Of a stretch of 64,000 nt of DNA, positions 29,786 through 41,277 are shown piece by piece. The notes under the pieces are model-generated. The model searched no databases. It saw nothing but the letters and a program-made list of their open reading frames with translations, and was not told the origin of the DNA. Position 1 is the first letter of the stretch. The number at the start of each line of letters is the position of its first letter. The translations under genes and the position numbers were made by a program. The stretch is from Candidatus Enterococcus willemsii. Lineage in GTDB: Bacteria; Bacillota; Bacilli; Lactobacillales; Enterococcaceae. The stretch covers positions 1-64,000 of the forward strand of contig NZ_MAEL01000032.1 of the NCBI RefSeq assembly GCF_009933335.1, in the 5' to 3' direction.

Positions 29786-29842
29786 TTGAAAATACGGTTG
29801 GAAAATTTTTCTGAAAAAAATAAAATTTATCGAAAAAAATGC

Positions 29843-29871
29843 TTGCTATTCCATTGAATACGTAATATAAT
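29843..29871 (+). promoter_or_regulatory. Promoter of the S10 operon
   Basis: TTGCTA (29843-29848) and a perfect TATAAT (29866-29871) are 17 bp apart. This is the main promoter for the ribosomal protein genes that follow. Confidence 0.8.
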
Positions 29872-29878
29872 CATAAAG

Positions 29879-30041
29879 GTGCTGCTTACACGCGATGTGT
29901 AACGCACTGGTAGAAAATGAATTCTGCCGGCTACGAAACGAGAGGTTGCGACACGCCCGGACGCTTTGCCATGGACGAGCGTGACGGAAAATTTTCGTGG
30001 AGCTATGTCTACTTTCAAAATAGACGAAGGAGGGAAAAGAA
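29879..30041 (+). promoter_or_regulatory. Structured leader of the S10 operon
   Basis: The leader of about 160 nt before rpsJ is richer in G and C than its surroundings and clearly folded. It has TACAC-GCGA-TGTGTA with a GNRA-type loop near its start, a middle block with several GC-rich arms, and GTCTA/TAGAC just before the AAGGAGG site. L4-type autogenous control is known for S10 leaders elsewhere; here it is an inference. Confidence 0.5.
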
Positions 30042-30350
30042 ATGGCAAAACAAAAAATTCGTATCCGTTTAAAAGCGTATGAACACCGTATTTTAGACCA
30101 ATCAGCGGATAAAATCGTAGAAACTGCAAAAAGAACTGGAGCGACTATCTCAGGTCCGATTCCATTGCCAACTGAACGCAGTCTTTATACAGTTATTCGT
30201 GCAACACATAAATACAAAGATTCTCGCGAACAATTCGAAATGCGTACACACAAACGTCTAATTGACATTGTGAACCCAACGCCAAAAACAGTTGATGCTT
30301 TAATGAAGCTAGACTTACCATCAGGTGTTAACATTGAAATTAAACTATAA
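30042..30350 (+). CDS. rpsJ: 30S ribosomal protein S10
   Basis: S10 belongs to the 30S head and also serves as NusE in antitermination. The 102-residue protein starts [20 protein letters not shown] and includes the conserved [13 protein letters not shown] and [11 protein letters not shown]. It is the first gene of the long S10-spc-alpha array, behind AAGGAGGG. Confidence 0.97.
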   Translation: MAKQKIRIRLKAYEHRILDQSADKIVETAKRTGATISGPIPLPTERSLYTVIRATHKYKDSREQFEMRTHKRLIDIVNPTPKTVDALMKLDLPSGVNIEIKL

Positions 30351-30369
30351 TTAAATTGGAGGTGTAATC

Positions 30370-30999
30370 ATGACCAAAGGAATCTTAGGGAAAAAAGTGG
30401 GAATGACTCAAATCTTTACAGAATCTGGCGAATTAATTCCAGTAACTGTAGTTGAAGCTACACCAAACGTTGTTTTACAACTTAAAACAGTTGAAAACGA
30501 TGGTTACGAAGCTGTTCAATTAGGTTACCAAGATTTACGTGAAGTTTTAAGTAACAAACCTGCGAAAGGTCATGTTGCAAAAGCAAACACGGCTCCTAAG
30601 CGCTTCATTCGCGAATTCAAGGATGTTGAGCTAGAGGGCTTAGAAGTAGGATCAGAAATTAAAGTTGATGTATTCCAAGCTGGAGACATCGTTGATATCA
30701 CAGGAACTTCAAAAGGTAAAGGATTCCAAGGCGTTATCAAACGTCACGGACAATCTCGTGGACCAATGGCTCACGGTTCTCGTTACCACCGTCGTCCTGG
30801 ATCAATGGGTCCAGTTGCTCCTAACCGCGTGTTCAAAGGTAAAAAACTTGCAGGACGTATGGGTGGCAATCGCGTAACAATCCAAAACTTGGAAATTGTA
30901 CGTGTAGATGCTGAACGTAATGTTATCCTAATTAAAGGTAACGTTCCTGGCGCGAAAAAATCATTGATTACAATTAAATCAGCTGTGAAAGCTAAATAA
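30370..30999 (+). CDS. rplC: 50S ribosomal protein L3
   Basis: L3 is an early 50S assembly protein close to the peptidyl transferase centre. The 209 residues carry the long internal extension with [20 protein letters not shown] and the Gln methylated in some bacteria. It starts 19 bp after rpsJ behind TTGGAGGTG. Confidence 0.97.
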   Translation: MTKGILGKKVGMTQIFTESGELIPVTVVEATPNVVLQLKTVENDGYEAVQLGYQDLREVLSNKPAKGHVAKANTAPKRFIREFKDVELEGLEVGSEIKVDVFQAGDIVDITGTSKGKGFQGVIKRHGQSRGPMAHGSRYHRRPGSMGPVAPNRVFKGKKLAGRMGGNRVTIQNLEIVRVDAERNVILIKGNVPGAKKSLITIKSAVKAK

Positions 31000-31028
31000 T
31001 TAGATAGGAAGAAAGGAGGAACTAAGGA

Positions 31029-31652
31029 ATGCCGAATGTAGCATTATTTAAACAAGATGGAAGCCAAAATGGCGAAATTACTTTAAACGAAGAAATCTTC
31101 GGAATCGAACCTAATGAATCAGTTGTCTACGATGCAATCATCATGCAACGTGCTTCATTAAGACAAGGAACACACGCTGTTAAAAATCGCAGTGCAGTTC
31201 GTGGCGGTGGTCGTAAACCATGGCGTCAAAAAGGAACTGGTCGTGCCCGTCAAGGTTCAATCCGCTCACCACAATGGCGTGGAGGTGGCGTTGTCTTTGG
31301 ACCAACACCACGTTCATACAGCTACAAACTTCCTAAAAAAGTTCGTCGCTTAGCAATGAAATCTGTTTTATCAGAAAAAGTTGCTGAAAATAACTTGGTA
31401 GCTGTTGAAGGATTAAACTTCGATGCACCAAAAACTAAAGAATTCAAACAAGTTCTTGCTAACTTGTCTATTGACTCTAAAGTATTAGTAGTATTAGAAG
31501 AAGGTAACGACTTTGCAGCATTATCTGCTCGTAACTTACCAAACGTTTCTGTTGTCGCTGCTAATAACGTAAGTGTCTTAGACGTTGTTTCAAACAACAA
31601 AGTGTTGGCAACTCAAACTGCTCTTACTCAAATTGAGGAGGTGCTTGCATAA
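31029..31652 (+). CDS. rplD: 50S ribosomal protein L4
   Basis: L4 lines the peptide exit tunnel and in some bacteria represses the S10 operon. The 207 residues include the tunnel loop with [19 protein letters not shown], where macrolide resistance changes arise; no obvious alteration is seen. Its last base is the first base of rplW. Confidence 0.97.
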   Translation: MPNVALFKQDGSQNGEITLNEEIFGIEPNESVVYDAIIMQRASLRQGTHAVKNRSAVRGGGRKPWRQKGTGRARQGSIRSPQWRGGGVVFGPTPRSYSYKLPKKVRRLAMKSVLSEKVAENNLVAVEGLNFDAPKTKEFKQVLANLSIDSKVLVVLEEGNDFAALSARNLPNVSVVAANNVSVLDVVSNNKVLATQTALTQIEEVLA

Positions 31653-31939
31653 TGAACTTACTAGACGTAATTAAACGCCCGGTGATCACTGAAAAATCTA
31701 TGCTTGCTATGGATGAAAAGAAATATACTTTCGAAGTTGACACTCGCGCGAACAAAACATTAGTAAAACAAGCTGTTGAAGCAGCATTTGGTGTTGATGT
31801 AAAAAACGTAAACATCATCAACGTGCGTCCGAAATTCAAACGCATGGGTAAACATGCAGGATACACAAGAAAACGTCGCAAAGCAGTTGTAACTTTAACT
31901 GAAGCTTCAAAAGAAATCGAAATTTTCTCAGCTGAATAA
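31652..31939 (+). CDS. rplW: 50S ribosomal protein L23
   Basis: L23 sits at the tunnel exit and docks trigger factor and the signal recognition particle. The 95 residues start [17 protein letters not shown]. The ATG overlaps the rplD stop by one base, with GAGGTG inside the end of rplD. Confidence 0.97.
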   Translation: MNLLDVIKRPVITEKSMLAMDEKKYTFEVDTRANKTLVKQAVEAAFGVDVKNVNIINVRPKFKRMGKHAGYTRKRRKAVVTLTEASKEIEIFSAE

Positions 31940-31973
31940 GCTACAAACAGAATAAAATAGGAGGGAAACAGAA

Positions 31974-32807
31974 GTGGCAATCAAACATTATAAGCCTACC
32001 TCAAATGGTCGCCGTAATATGACTTCTTCTGATTTTGCAGAAATCACTGCTTCAAAACCAGAAAAATCATTATTAGCACCATTGAAAAACCATGCTGGTC
32101 GTAACAACAACGGTCGCATCACTGTACGTCACCAAGGTGGCGGTCACAAACGTCAATACCGTTTAATCGACTTCAAACGTAACAAAGATAACGTTGTTGC
32201 AGTCGTTAAAACAATCGAATACGATCCAAACCGTTCTGCTAACATCGCGTTAGTGCATTACGAAGATGGGGTCAAAGCATATATCTTAGCACCTAAAGGA
32301 TTACAAGTTGGAATGACTGTTTTCTCTGGACCAGATGCAGATATTAAAGTTGGGAATGCTTTACCACTAGAAAATATTCCAGTAGGTACTATCGTTCACA
32401 ACATCGAAATGAAACCAGGTAAAGGCGGACAATTAATCCGTTCAGCTGGTACAAGTGCTCAAGTACTTGGTAAAGAAGGAAAATACGTACTAGTTCGCTT
32501 GAACTCAGGCGAAGTTCGTATGATCTTAGCAACTTGCCGTGCGACAATTGGTTCTGTTGGTAACGAACAACACGAATTAATCAACATCGGTAAAGCAGGT
32601 CGTTCTCGTTGGATGCGTAAACGCCCAACTGTTCGCGGTAGCGTAATGAACCCTAATGATCACCCACACGGTGGTGGTGAAGGTAAAGCTCCAGTCGGAC
32701 GTCCAGCTCCAGTATCACCTTGGGGTCAACCAGCTATTGGTTACAAAACTCGTAACAAAAAAGCTAAATCAGACAAACTTATCGTTCGTCGTCGTAAAAA
32801 CAAATAA
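31974..32807 (+). CDS. rplB: 50S ribosomal protein L2
   Basis: L2 is needed for subunit joining and peptidyl transfer. The 277 residues include [14 protein letters not shown] and the C-terminal [18 protein letters not shown] with the conserved histidine. The start is GTG at 31974 behind GGAGGG. Confidence 0.97.
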   Translation: MAIKHYKPTSNGRRNMTSSDFAEITASKPEKSLLAPLKNHAGRNNNGRITVRHQGGGHKRQYRLIDFKRNKDNVVAVVKTIEYDPNRSANIALVHYEDGVKAYILAPKGLQVGMTVFSGPDADIKVGNALPLENIPVGTIVHNIEMKPGKGGQLIRSAGTSAQVLGKEGKYVLVRLNSGEVRMILATCRATIGSVGNEQHELINIGKAGRSRWMRKRPTVRGSVMNPNDHPHGGGEGKAPVGRPAPVSPWGQPAIGYKTRNKKAKSDKLIVRRRKNK

Positions 32808-32849
32808 TTACATTAACCATGTGTTGCACATTTTGAGAGGAGGTTCACC

Positions 32850-33128
32850 ATGGGTCGTAGTTTAAAGAAAGGACCTTTTGTCGATGACCATTTGATGAAA
32901 AAGGTCGAAGCACAAGAAGGCGCTGAAAAGAAAAAAGTAATTAGAACGTGGTCTCGTCGTTCTACAATCTTCCCAAGTTTTATCGGATTTACCATTGCAG
33001 TTTATGATGGTCGTAAACATGTACCAGTTTATATCCAAGAAGACATGGTAGGACATAAATTAGGTGAATTTGCACCAACTAGAACTTATCGCGGTCATGC
33101 GGCTGACGATAAAAAGACAAGACGCTAA
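32850..33128 (+). CDS. rpsS: 30S ribosomal protein S19
   Basis: S19 lies in the 30S head beside S13. The 92 residues start [15 protein letters not shown] and contain the signature [24 protein letters not shown] lies before the ATG. Confidence 0.97.
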   Translation: MGRSLKKGPFVDDHLMKKVEAQEGAEKKKVIRTWSRRSTIFPSFIGFTIAVYDGRKHVPVYIQEDMVGHKLGEFAPTRTYRGHAADDKKTRR

Positions 33129-33148
33129 TCTGAGGGGAGGATATACAA

Positions 33149-33496
33149 ATGGCAGAACAAATTACTTCAGCGAAAGCTATTGCTAAAACAGTTCGTGTTT
33201 CCCCTCGTAAATCACGTCTAGTTATTGACTTAATTAGAGGGAAAAACGTTGCTGAGGCAATTGCAATCCTAAAGTTCACACCAAATAAAGCAGCTGGAAT
33301 CATCGAAAAAGTATTGATGTCAGCAATCGCTAATGCAGAAAACAACTTTGACTTAGATGTTGAAAACTTAGTAGTATCTGAAGCCTTTGTAAACGAAGGA
33401 CCAACAATGAAACGTTTCCGTCCTCGCGCGAAAGGTTCAGCATCTCCAATCAACAAACGTACAAGTCATATTACGGTAGTTGTATCAGAAAAATAA
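33149..33496 (+). CDS. rplV: 50S ribosomal protein L22
   Basis: L22 forms part of the exit tunnel with L4. The 115 residues contain [18 protein letters not shown] and the beta-hairpin with [17 protein letters not shown] that reaches into the tunnel. Hairpin length looks normal, so no macrolide-type insertion is evident. Confidence 0.97.
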   Translation: MAEQITSAKAIAKTVRVSPRKSRLVIDLIRGKNVAEAIAILKFTPNKAAGIIEKVLMSAIANAENNFDLDVENLVVSEAFVNEGPTMKRFRPRAKGSASPINKRTSHITVVVSEK

Positions 33497-33509
33497 GGAG
33501 GGATAATCA

Positions 33510-34166
33510 GTGGGTCAAAAAGTACATCCAATAGGTATGCGTGTAGGCATCATCCGTGACTGGGATGCTAAATGGTATGCTGAAAAAGAATATGCAGACT
33601 TTTTACACGAAGATTTAAGAATTCGCAAATTTATCGCGACTAAACTTGCTGATGCGGCTGTGTCAACAGTTGAAATCGAACGCGCTGCAAACCGCGTGAA
33701 CGTATCAATCCACACAGCACGACCAGGTATGGTTATCGGTAAAGGTGGTTCTGAAGTTGAGAGCCTAAGAAAAGAATTAAACAAATTAACTGGTAAGAGA
33801 GTACACATCAACATTGTAGAAATCAAAAAACCAGATTTAGATGCTAAATTAGTCGGTGAAGGAATTGCACGTCAATTAGAAGGTCGTGTTGCTTTCCGTC
33901 GTGCACAAAAACAAGCCATCCAACGCTCAATGCGTGCTGGCGCTAAAGGAATCAAAACTCAAGTATCAGGTCGTTTGAACGGTGCAGATATCGCTCGTGC
34001 AGAAGGATACTCAGAAGGAACAGTTCCTTTACACACATTACGTGCGGATATTGATTACGCATGGGAAGAAGCAGATACAACATACGGAAAACTAGGAGTT
34101 AAAGTGTGGATCTATCGTGGAGAAGTTCTTCCAACTAAAAAGAACACTGGGAAAGGAGGGAAATAA
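33510..34166 (+). CDS. rpsC: 30S ribosomal protein S3
   Basis: S3 forms the mRNA entry channel. The 218 residues start [22 protein letters not shown] domain has the GXXG loop in [10 protein letters not shown], and an S3 C-terminal domain follows. It starts with GTG 33510 behind AAGGAGGG. Confidence 0.97.
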   Translation: MGQKVHPIGMRVGIIRDWDAKWYAEKEYADFLHEDLRIRKFIATKLADAAVSTVEIERAANRVNVSIHTARPGMVIGKGGSEVESLRKELNKLTGKRVHINIVEIKKPDLDAKLVGEGIARQLEGRVAFRRAQKQAIQRSMRAGAKGIKTQVSGRLNGADIARAEGYSEGTVPLHTLRADIDYAWEEADTTYGKLGVKVWIYRGEVLPTKKNTGKGGK

Positions 34167-34168
34167 AC

Positions 34169-34603
34169 ATGTTAGTACCTAAACGTGTAAAACACCGTCG
34201 TGAATTCCGCGGTAAAATGCGTGGAGAAGCTAAAGGTGGTAAAGAAATCGCATTTGGTGAATACGGCTTACAAGCTGTTGAATCACACTGGATTACAAAC
34301 CGCCAAATCGAAGCATCTCGTATTGCAATGACTCGTTACATGAAACGTGGCGGAAAAGTGTGGATTAAAATTTTCCCTCACAAATCTTATACAAGTAAAG
34401 CCATTGGGGTTCGTATGGGTAAAGGTAAAGGGGCTCCTGAAGGATGGGTATCACCAGTTAAACGTGGTAAAATCATGTTTGAAATTGCTGGCGTACCTGA
34501 AGAAGTGGCGCGCGAAGCACTACGTCTTGCTTCACACAAATTACCAATGAAAACTAAAATCGTAAAACGTGAAGAAATGGGTGGTGAATCGAATGAAGGT
34601 TAA
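34169..34603 (+). CDS. rplP: 50S ribosomal protein L16
   Basis: L16 helps position tRNA at the A site. The 144 residues start [19 protein letters not shown] and include the conserved Arg of [10 protein letters not shown]. It starts two bases after the rpsC stop and overlaps rpmC by 11 bp, so translation is coupled on both sides. Confidence 0.97.
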   Translation: MLVPKRVKHRREFRGKMRGEAKGGKEIAFGEYGLQAVESHWITNRQIEASRIAMTRYMKRGGKVWIKIFPHKSYTSKAIGVRMGKGKGAPEGWVSPVKRGKIMFEIAGVPEEVAREALRLASHKLPMKTKIVKREEMGGESNEG

Positions 34604-34781
34604 AGAAATCAGAGAATTAACCACTGCCGAAATGCTAGATCAAGAAAAACAATTAAAAGAAGAATTGTTTAATCTTAGATTCCAATTAGCTACAGGTCAA
34701 CTAGAAAACACTGCACGTATCCAAGAAGTACGTAAATCGATTGCACGCATCAAAACTGTTTTGCGTGAACAAGCTAAGTAA
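34593..34781 (+). CDS. rpmC: 50S ribosomal protein L29
   Basis: L29 is a small two-helix protein next to L23 at the tunnel exit. The 62 residues start [15 protein letters not shown] and end [14 protein letters not shown] 34593, inside the end of rplP, is chosen because it matches the family; an in-frame ATG at 34569 lies further upstream. Confidence 0.96.
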   Translation: MKVKEIRELTTAEMLDQEKQLKEELFNLRFQLATGQLENTARIQEVRKSIARIKTVLREQAK

Positions 34782-34805
34782 TAGTGGAAGGAGGCCATTT
34801 AGCGT

Positions 34806-35072
34806 ATGACTGAAGAAAGAAATCAACGCAAAGTTTATCAAGGTCGCGTGGTATCCGATAAAATGGATAAAACAATTACAGTAGTAGTTGAAACTAAGAA
34901 AAACCACCCTATCTACGGTAAACGCATGAAATATTCTAAGAAATACAAAGCACATGATGAAAACAACGAAGCAAAAGTTGGTGACATCGTGAAAGTTATG
35001 GAAACTCGTCCATTATCAGCTACGAAACGTTTCCGTCTAGTAGAGATTGTTGAAAAGGCAGTGATTATTTAA
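34806..35072 (+). CDS. rpsQ: 30S ribosomal protein S17
   Basis: S17 binds 16S rRNA in the body of the small subunit. The 88-residue OB-fold protein contains [20 protein letters not shown] and the signature [25 protein letters not shown] lies before the ATG. Confidence 0.97.
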   Translation: MTEERNQRKVYQGRVVSDKMDKTITVVVETKKNHPIYGKRMKYSKKYKAHDENNEAKVGDIVKVMETRPLSATKRFRLVEIVEKAVII

Positions 35073-35100
35073 TCACACGAGATTTTCCTATATAGATTGA

Positions 35101-35499
<399 letters not shown>

Positions 35500-35534
35500 T
35501 TGTTATCCATTATCAAAGGAGGTGCGAAACAGTA

Positions 35535-35846
35535 ATGTTTGTTAAAAAAGGCGATAAAGTTAAAGTTATCACTGGGAAAGACAAAAACAAAGAGGGCATC
35601 GTTTTAGAAGCTCTACCTAAAAAAGATAAAGTTGTTGTTGAAGGTGTTAACATCATTAAAAAACACCAAAAACCTTCTCAAGCTGCACCACAAGGTGGAA
35701 TCGTTGAGGTTGAAGCGCCAATTCACGTTTCTAACGTAATGTTGATTGACCCTTCTACAGGCGAAGCTACACGTATCGGCTACAAAGAAGTTGACGGCAA
35801 AAAAGTCCGTGTTTCTAAAAAAACCGGAGAAGTTATCGATAAATAA
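35535..35846 (+). CDS. rplX: 50S ribosomal protein L24
   Basis: L24 starts 50S assembly at the 5' end of 23S rRNA. The 103-residue KOW-domain protein has [20 protein letters not shown] at the N-terminus. AAAGGAGGTG precedes it. Confidence 0.97.
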   Translation: MFVKKGDKVKVITGKDKNKEGIVLEALPKKDKVVVEGVNIIKKHQKPSQAAPQGGIVEVEAPIHVSNVMLIDPSTGEATRIGYKEVDGKKVRVSKKTGEVIDK

Positions 35847-35874
35847 TCATATTAAGGAAGGAGGGGCTTACTGA

Positions 35875-36414
35875 ATGAACCGCCTTAAAGAAAAATATAC
35901 AAAAGAAGTTGTTCCATCATTAATGGAAAAATTTGAATATAATTCTGTAATGCAAGCACCAAAAGTTGATAAAATCGTTATTAACATGGGTGTGGGTGAT
36001 GCAGTATCTAATGCTAAAAACTTAGACAAAGCTGTTGAAGAATTAGCTCTAATCTCTGGTCAAAAACCATTGATTACAAAAGCCAAAAAATCAATCGCTG
36101 GATTCCGTTTACGTGAAGGAATGCCAATCGGTTGTAAAGTAACTCTACGTGGAGAAAGAATGTATGAGTTCTTAGACAAATTAGTTTCAGTTTCATTACC
36201 ACGTGTACGTGACTTCCACGGTGTTAGTAAAAAAGCGTTCGATGGACGCGGTAACTACACATTAGGTGTCAAAGAACAATTAATCTTCCCAGAAGTTGAT
36301 TACGACTTGGTAGATAAAGTACGTGGAATGGATATCGTTATTGTAACTACTGCCAACACAGACGAAGAGTCTCGTGAATTGTTAACTCAATTAGGCATGC
36401 CATTCCAAAAATAA
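35875..36414 (+). CDS. rplE: 50S ribosomal protein L5
   Basis: L5 binds 5S rRNA and contacts the P-site tRNA. The 179 residues contain [20 protein letters not shown] and [25 protein letters not shown] in the conserved core. It follows rplX by 28 bp, behind GGAGGGG. Confidence 0.97.
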   Translation: MNRLKEKYTKEVVPSLMEKFEYNSVMQAPKVDKIVINMGVGDAVSNAKNLDKAVEELALISGQKPLITKAKKSIAGFRLREGMPIGCKVTLRGERMYEFLDKLVSVSLPRVRDFHGVSKKAFDGRGNYTLGVKEQLIFPEVDYDLVDKVRGMDIVIVTTANTDEESRELLTQLGMPFQK

Positions 36415-36432
36415 AAAAAGGAGGCGAACTAC

Positions 36433-36618
36433 GTGGCTAAAAAATCAATGATTGCTAAAAACAAACGCCCTGCAAAACACTCAACTCAAGAATACACACG
36501 TTGCGAACGTTGCGGACGTCCACATTCAGTTTATCGTAAATTTAAACTTTGCCGTATTTGCTTCCGCGAACTTGCCTATAAAGGTCAAATTCCCGGCGTG
36601 AAGAAAGCTAGCTGGTAA
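36433..36618 (+). CDS. rpsN: 30S ribosomal protein S14, zinc-binding type
   Basis: A 61-residue type Z S14 with the zinc ligands Cys24, Cys27, Cys40 and Cys43 (CERC and CRIC). Low-GC bacteria often also carry a zinc-free longer copy elsewhere for zinc starvation; none is in this window. The start is GTG 36433 behind GGAGGCG. Confidence 0.97.
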   Translation: MAKKSMIAKNKRPAKHSTQEYTRCERCGRPHSVYRKFKLCRICFRELAYKGQIPGVKKASW

Positions 36619-36653
36619 ACAAGTAAACTCGCATAAAGGAGGTAAATCATCTA

Positions 36654-37052
36654 ATGGTCATGACAGATCCAATTGCAGATTTTCTAACACGCATTCGTAA
36701 TGCCAACATGGTAAAACACGATGTATTAGAAGTGCCTGCTTCAAAAATCAAACGTGATATCGCTGAAATCTTGAAAAAAGAAGGTTTCATTCGCGATGTT
36801 GAATATATCGAAGATGACAAACAAGGCGTTATCCGCGTATTTCTTAAATACGGTAAAAATGGGGAACGTGTTATCACTAACTTGAAACGTATTTCTAAAC
36901 CAGGTCTACGTGCTTATGTTAAAGCTGACGAAGTACCAAAAGTATTAAACGGTTTAGGTATTGCAATCATCTCAACTTCTGACGGTGTAATCACTGATAA
37001 AGAAGCTCGAGTTAAAAATGTTGGCGGCGAAGTTGTCGCTTATGTATGGTAA
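36654..37052 (+). CDS. rpsH: 30S ribosomal protein S8
   Basis: S8 is a central-domain assembly protein and in E. coli the repressor of the spc operon. The 132 residues include [16 protein letters not shown] and end [12 protein letters not shown] 36654 lies 10 bases after GGAGGT; the ATG at 36660 is possible but less well spaced. Confidence 0.97.
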   Translation: MVMTDPIADFLTRIRNANMVKHDVLEVPASKIKRDIAEILKKEGFIRDVEYIEDDKQGVIRVFLKYGKNGERVITNLKRISKPGLRAYVKADEVPKVLNGLGIAIISTSDGVITDKEARVKNVGGEVVAYVW

Positions 37053-37083
37053 TTTAAAATAATACACAAGGAGGTGTCTCTAC

Positions 37084-37620
37084 GTGAGTCGTATCGGTAA
37101 TAAAGTAGTCGTTCTTCCTGCTGGCGTTGAAGTTAAGCAAGATGGAAATGACATTACAGTTAAAGGACCTAAAGGTGAATTAACTCGTACTTTTTCTTCA
37201 GATATTAAAATGAATATCGAAGGAAACGAAGTAACTTTCACTCGTCCAAATGACAGCAAAGAAATGAAAACAATCCACGGAACTACTCGTGCAAACTTCA
37301 ATAACATGGTTGTTGGTGTAAGCGAAGGTTTCAAAAAAGGATTAGAACTTATCGGGGTTGGGTACCGTGCACAATTACAAGGTTCAAAACTTGTTTTAAA
37401 CGTGGGTTACTCAAATCCTGTTGAAATGAACGCTCCTGCTGGATTGACAGTAGAAGTTCCATCTAATACATCTATCGTTGTATCAGGAACTAGCAAAGAA
37501 ATGGTTGGCGAATTTGCAGCTAACATTCGCGGTGTTCGTCCTCCAGAACCTTATAAAGGTAAAGGTATTCGCTATGTTGGTGAATTCGTACGCCGTAAAG
37601 AAGGTAAAACTGGTAAATAA
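37084..37620 (+). CDS. rplF: 50S ribosomal protein L6
   Basis: L6 lies near the factor-binding site. The 178 residues start [17 protein letters not shown] and end with the conserved [20 protein letters not shown] block. The start is GTG 37084 behind AAGGAGGTG. Confidence 0.97.
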   Translation: MSRIGNKVVVLPAGVEVKQDGNDITVKGPKGELTRTFSSDIKMNIEGNEVTFTRPNDSKEMKTIHGTTRANFNNMVVGVSEGFKKGLELIGVGYRAQLQGSKLVLNVGYSNPVEMNAPAGLTVEVPSNTSIVVSGTSKEMVGEFAANIRGVRPPEPYKGKGIRYVGEFVRRKEGKTGK

Positions 37621-37678
37621 TCGTAAACTAAGTTTACGATTCGCGGCTTAGGCTAGCAAATATAAAGAGGTGACAATT

Positions 37679-38035
37679 GTGATTACAAAACCAGATAAAA
37701 ATAAAACACGTCAAAAGAGACATCGTCGTGTACGTAACAAAATCTCTGGTACTGCTGAGTGCCCACGCTTGAACGTTTTCCGTTCTAACAAAAACATCTA
37801 CGCGCAAATTATTGATGACGTAGCGGGTGTGACGCTAGCAAGTGCCTCTGCCTTGGATAAAGATATTTCAGGTGGAACAAAAGTTGAGCAAGCACAAGCT
37901 GTTGGTAAATTAGTAGCAGAACGTGCAGCAGCAAAAGGTATTAAAGAAGTAGTCTTTGACCGTGGTGGATACCTTTACCATGGCCGTGTAGCAGCTTTAG
38001 CTGAAGCAGCTCGCGAAAATGGACTAGAATTTTAG
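37679..38035 (+). CDS. rplR: 50S ribosomal protein L18
   Basis: L18 joins 5S rRNA to the large subunit. The 118 residues start [21 protein letters not shown] place the start at GTG 37679, 7 bases after AGAGGTG; the in-frame GTG at 37670 lies within that site. The end [14 protein letters not shown] is typical. Confidence 0.96.
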   Translation: MITKPDKNKTRQKRHRRVRNKISGTAECPRLNVFRSNKNIYAQIIDDVAGVTLASASALDKDISGGTKVEQAQAVGKLVAERAAAKGIKEVVFDRGGYLYHGRVAALAEAARENGLEF

Positions 38036-38055
38036 AAGAAGGAGGAACACCATTC

Positions 38056-38556
38056 ATGGTTTATATTGATCCAAAACACTTGGAATTAGAAGACCGCGTT
38101 GTTGCGATTAACCGTGTAACAAAAGTTGTAAAAGGTGGACGTCGTTTACGTTTCGCAGCTTTAGTTGTTGTCGGTGACAAAAACGGACATGTGGGATTTG
38201 GTACTGGTAAAGCCCAAGAAGTTCCAGAAGCAATCCGTAAAGCAGTTGAAGACGCTAAGAAAAACTTGGTTGAAGTGCCAATGGTTGGTTCTACAATCCC
38301 TCACGAAGTTATCGGAGTATTCGGTGGTGGACGTATCTTAATGAAACCTGCAGTAGAAGGTTCTGGGGTAGCCGCTGGTGGACCTGTTCGTGCCGTATTG
38401 GAATTAGCTGGGGTAGCTGATATCACATCTAAATCTTTAGGTTCAAACACTCCTATCAACGTTGTTCGCGCAACTGTTGAAGGTTTAAAACAATTAAAAC
38501 GCGCTGAAGAAGTGGCAGCACTTCGCGGCAAATCAGTTGAAGAATTAATCGGTTAA
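38056..38556 (+). CDS. rpsE: 30S ribosomal protein S5
   Basis: S5 helps set decoding accuracy with S4. The 166 residues carry the N-terminal RNA-binding loop [18 protein letters not shown], where spectinomycin resistance changes arise; it looks wild type. GAAGGAGG lies 11 bases before the ATG. Confidence 0.97.
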   Translation: MVYIDPKHLELEDRVVAINRVTKVVKGGRRLRFAALVVVGDKNGHVGFGTGKAQEVPEAIRKAVEDAKKNLVEVPMVGSTIPHEVIGVFGGGRILMKPAVEGSGVAAGGPVRAVLELAGVADITSKSLGSNTPINVVRATVEGLKQLKRAEEVAALRGKSVEELIG

Positions 38557-38570
38557 GGAGGACAAAAATA

Positions 38571-38750
38571 ATGACTGAATTAAAAATTACTTTAAAACGC
38601 AGTGTTATCGGCCGTCCTCAAAACCAACGCGATACTGTTAAAGCGTTAGGTCTAGGTAAAGTGAACAGCACAGTTGTTAAACCAGCTAACGATGCAATCA
38701 AAGGCATGGTTAACACTATCTCTCACTTAGTGGACGTAGAAGAAGTATAA
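38571..38750 (+). CDS. rpmD: 50S ribosomal protein L30
   Basis: A 59-residue protein that starts [20 protein letters not shown] and ends SHLVDVEEV, the usual bacterial L30 length. It starts 14 bp after rpsE behind AAGGAGG. It is not required in all bacteria, but its place between rpsE and rplO is standard. Confidence 0.96.
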   Translation: MTELKITLKRSVIGRPQNQRDTVKALGLGKVNSTVVKPANDAIKGMVNTISHLVDVEEV

Positions 38751-38794
38751 ATATCATTTGAATAGATTTACTTTGATTAAGGAGGTGCCAAACC

Positions 38795-39235
38795 ATGAAA
38801 CTTCATGAATTAAAATCTGCAGAAGGATCACGTCACGTACGAAACCGTGTTGGTCGTGGTACATCATCTGGTAATGGTAAAACAGCTGGACGTGGACAAA
38901 AAGGTCAAAAAGCTCGTTCAGGTGGTGGAGTACGTTTAGGTTTTGAAGGTGGACAAACACCATTGTTCCGTCGTTTACCAAAACGTGGTTTTACAAACAT
39001 TAACCGTAAAGAATACGCAGTTGTCAATCTTGACGCCCTAAATCGCTTTGAAGATGGAACTGAAGTAACTCCAGTCACTTTAGTTGAAGCTGGTATCGTG
39101 AAAAACGAAAAATCAGGAATCAAAGTGTTAGGAAACGGCGAATTAACTAAGAAATTAAATGTGAAAGCAGCTAAATTCTCTAAAGCAGCTGAAGAAGCAA
39201 TCGTTGCTGCTGGTGGAACAATCGAGGTGATCTAA
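38795..39235 (+). CDS. rplO: 50S ribosomal protein L15
   Basis: L15 is a late-assembly protein of the 50S core. The 146 residues have the glycine-rich N-terminal extension with [20 protein letters not shown]. Its stop overlaps the secY ATG by one base, coupling ribosome and translocon synthesis. Confidence 0.97.
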   Translation: MKLHELKSAEGSRHVRNRVGRGTSSGNGKTAGRGQKGQKARSGGGVRLGFEGGQTPLFRRLPKRGFTNINRKEYAVVNLDALNRFEDGTEVTPVTLVEAGIVKNEKSGIKVLGNGELTKKLNVKAAKFSKAAEEAIVAAGGTIEVI

Positions 39236-40527
39236 TGCTATCACTTTTAAAGAATGCTTTTAAAGTCAAAGATATTAGATCCCGGATTTTTTTCACTATT
39301 GGAATTTTGTTTGTTTTTCGTTTAGGTACGCATATTACCGTACCTGGCGTTGACGTCAATCGTTTGTTAAGTATTTCCGACTTACCATTTTTAAACATGT
39401 TAGATTTGGTTAGTGGGAGTGCTATGCAACGTTTCTCTATTTTTTCCATGGGAGTTTCGCCTTATATTACTGCATCAATTATCGTTCAATTGATGCAAAT
39501 GGATATTGTGCCGAAATTTGTTGAGTGGTCAAAACAAGGAGAAGTGGGTCGGAAGAAATTAAATCAGGCAACACGCTATATCACATTAGTCTTAGGATTT
39601 TTGCAATCAATGGCGCTAGTAACCGGATTCCAATTTTGGACCCAATTTGAGTTCTTACCTAATCCAAATGTTTCAACATACGTCACTATCGGAATTATCC
39701 TGACAACTGGTACGATGTTTGTCACTTGGTTAGGGGAACAAATCACTGAAAAAGGTATCGGAAATGGTGTGTCGATGATTATCTTTGCGGGTATCATCTC
39801 ACGCTTACCAGTCGATGTGAAAGAATTAATTGAAGACTACTTTATTAATATTGATTCTGCGGATTTGTGGAAATCAGTCATTTTTATGATTGTTTTAGTT
39901 CTTGCAATTTTGGCAATTGTTACGTTTGTAACCTATTTCCAACAAGCAGAACGTAAAATTCCGATTCAATATACAAAACGAGTAGCAGGAGCACCAACTA
40001 GCAGTTACCTTCCGTTGAAAGTAAATGCAGCAGGGGTTATCCCAGTTATCTTCGCTAGTTCATTGATTACTTTACCGAATTCAGTGTTACAAGCTTTTGG
40101 TTCATTCAAAGGAGAAGCTTGGTTTGAAATTGTCACAACGCTTTTTGATTACAATACTGTCCCTGGGGCAATTTTGTATACCACATTAATCGTTGGATTT
40201 ACGTTCTTCTATGCATTTGTTCAAGTCAATCCAGAGAAATTAGCTGAAAACTTGCAAAAACAAGGCAGCTATATTCCAAGTGTGCGACCAGGCAAAGGAA
40301 CAGAAGAATATGTCTCAAAACTTTTGATGCGTTTGAGTACAGTAGGTGCTCTTTTCTTAGGACTTGTAGCACTATTGCCTATTATTGCTCAAATGTTGTG
40401 GAATTTACCACAGTCAATTGGTTTGGGAGGAACAAGTTTATTGATCGTTATTGGTGTAGCTCTAGAAACTGCTAAACAGTTAGAAGGACTAATGCTAAAA
40501 CGTAAATATACTGGTTTCATCAATTAA
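39235..40527 (+). CDS. secY: Protein translocase channel subunit SecY
   Basis: SecY forms the membrane channel for Sec-dependent export and membrane insertion. The 430-residue protein has ten hydrophobic segments. The plug region follows the first (RLGTHITVPGVD), the loops ERKIPIQYTKR and RPGKGTEEY are conserved, and the end is MLKRKYTGFIN. It follows rplO with TAATG overlap. Confidence 0.97.
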   Translation: MLSLLKNAFKVKDIRSRIFFTIGILFVFRLGTHITVPGVDVNRLLSISDLPFLNMLDLVSGSAMQRFSIFSMGVSPYITASIIVQLMQMDIVPKFVEWSKQGEVGRKKLNQATRYITLVLGFLQSMALVTGFQFWTQFEFLPNPNVSTYVTIGIILTTGTMFVTWLGEQITEKGIGNGVSMIIFAGIISRLPVDVKELIEDYFINIDSADLWKSVIFMIVLVLAILAIVTFVTYFQQAERKIPIQYTKRVAGAPTSSYLPLKVNAAGVIPVIFASSLITLPNSVLQAFGSFKGEAWFEIVTTLFDYNTVPGAILYTTLIVGFTFFYAFVQVNPEKLAENLQKQGSYIPSVRPGKGTEEYVSKLLMRLSTVGALFLGLVALLPIIAQMLWNLPQSIGLGGTSLLIVIGVALETAKQLEGLMLKRKYTGFIN

Positions 40528-40588
40528 AGTTTTATGAGGTGTTGGGGATTTCCTCAACACTGTTCAGAAACTTATTGGAGGAGTTAAT

Positions 40589-41233
40589 ATGAACCTCATT
40601 TTAATGGGACTACCCGGTGCTGGAAAAGGCACTCAAGCAGAACGAATTATTGCTGAGTACAATATTCCGCATATTTCTACGGGCGATATGTTTCGTGCGG
40701 CAATGGCAAATGAAACAGCCCTAGGATTAAAAGCAAAATCATACATGGATAACGGTGATTTAGTACCTGATGAAGTGACCAACGGGATTGTAAAAGAACG
40801 TTTAGCAGAATCAGATACAGATAAAGGTTTCTTATTGGATGGTTTCCCTCGTACATTGGATCAAGCGCAAGCGTTAGATGCAATGATGAAAGACCTAGGA
40901 AAAGAAATTGATGCTGTCATCGAAATCAATGTCCCTGAAGAAATTCTTGTTGATCGTTTAGCTGGTCGCTATATGTGTCGTGATTGCGGTGCAACTTATC
41001 ATAAAGTATTTAATCCTACGAAAGTAGAAGGTACTTGTGATCGTTGTGGCGGACATGATTTCTATCAGCGAGAAGATGATAAGCCTGAGACGGTCAAAAA
41101 TCGTCTAGCTGTCAATGTGAAAAGTAGTGAACCAATCTTAGCATATTACAAAGAAAAAGGTTTATTGCAGTCTATTGATGGTAATCGTGAAATCGATGCT
41201 GTATTTGCAGATGTAAAAAATATCATCGAGTAA
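40589..41233 (+). CDS. adk: Adenylate kinase
   Basis: Adk equilibrates ATP, AMP and ADP. The 214-residue long form has the P-loop GLPGAGKGT (7-15), the AMP-site stretch STGDMFR, and DGFPRT. The LID domain has four cysteines (Cys130, 133, 150, 153), so it should bind structural zinc as in Bacillus. GGAGGAG precedes the ATG, 61 bp after secY. Confidence 0.97.
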   Translation: MNLILMGLPGAGKGTQAERIIAEYNIPHISTGDMFRAAMANETALGLKAKSYMDNGDLVPDEVTNGIVKERLAESDTDKGFLLDGFPRTLDQAQALDAMMKDLGKEIDAVIEINVPEEILVDRLAGRYMCRDCGATYHKVFNPTKVEGTCDRCGGHDFYQREDDKPETVKNRLAVNVKSSEPILAYYKEKGLLQSIDGNREIDAVFADVKNIIE

Positions 41234-41277
41234 CGATCGATTGCCCGCATTCCGACTTGCAATTTGGTAACTTTCTC

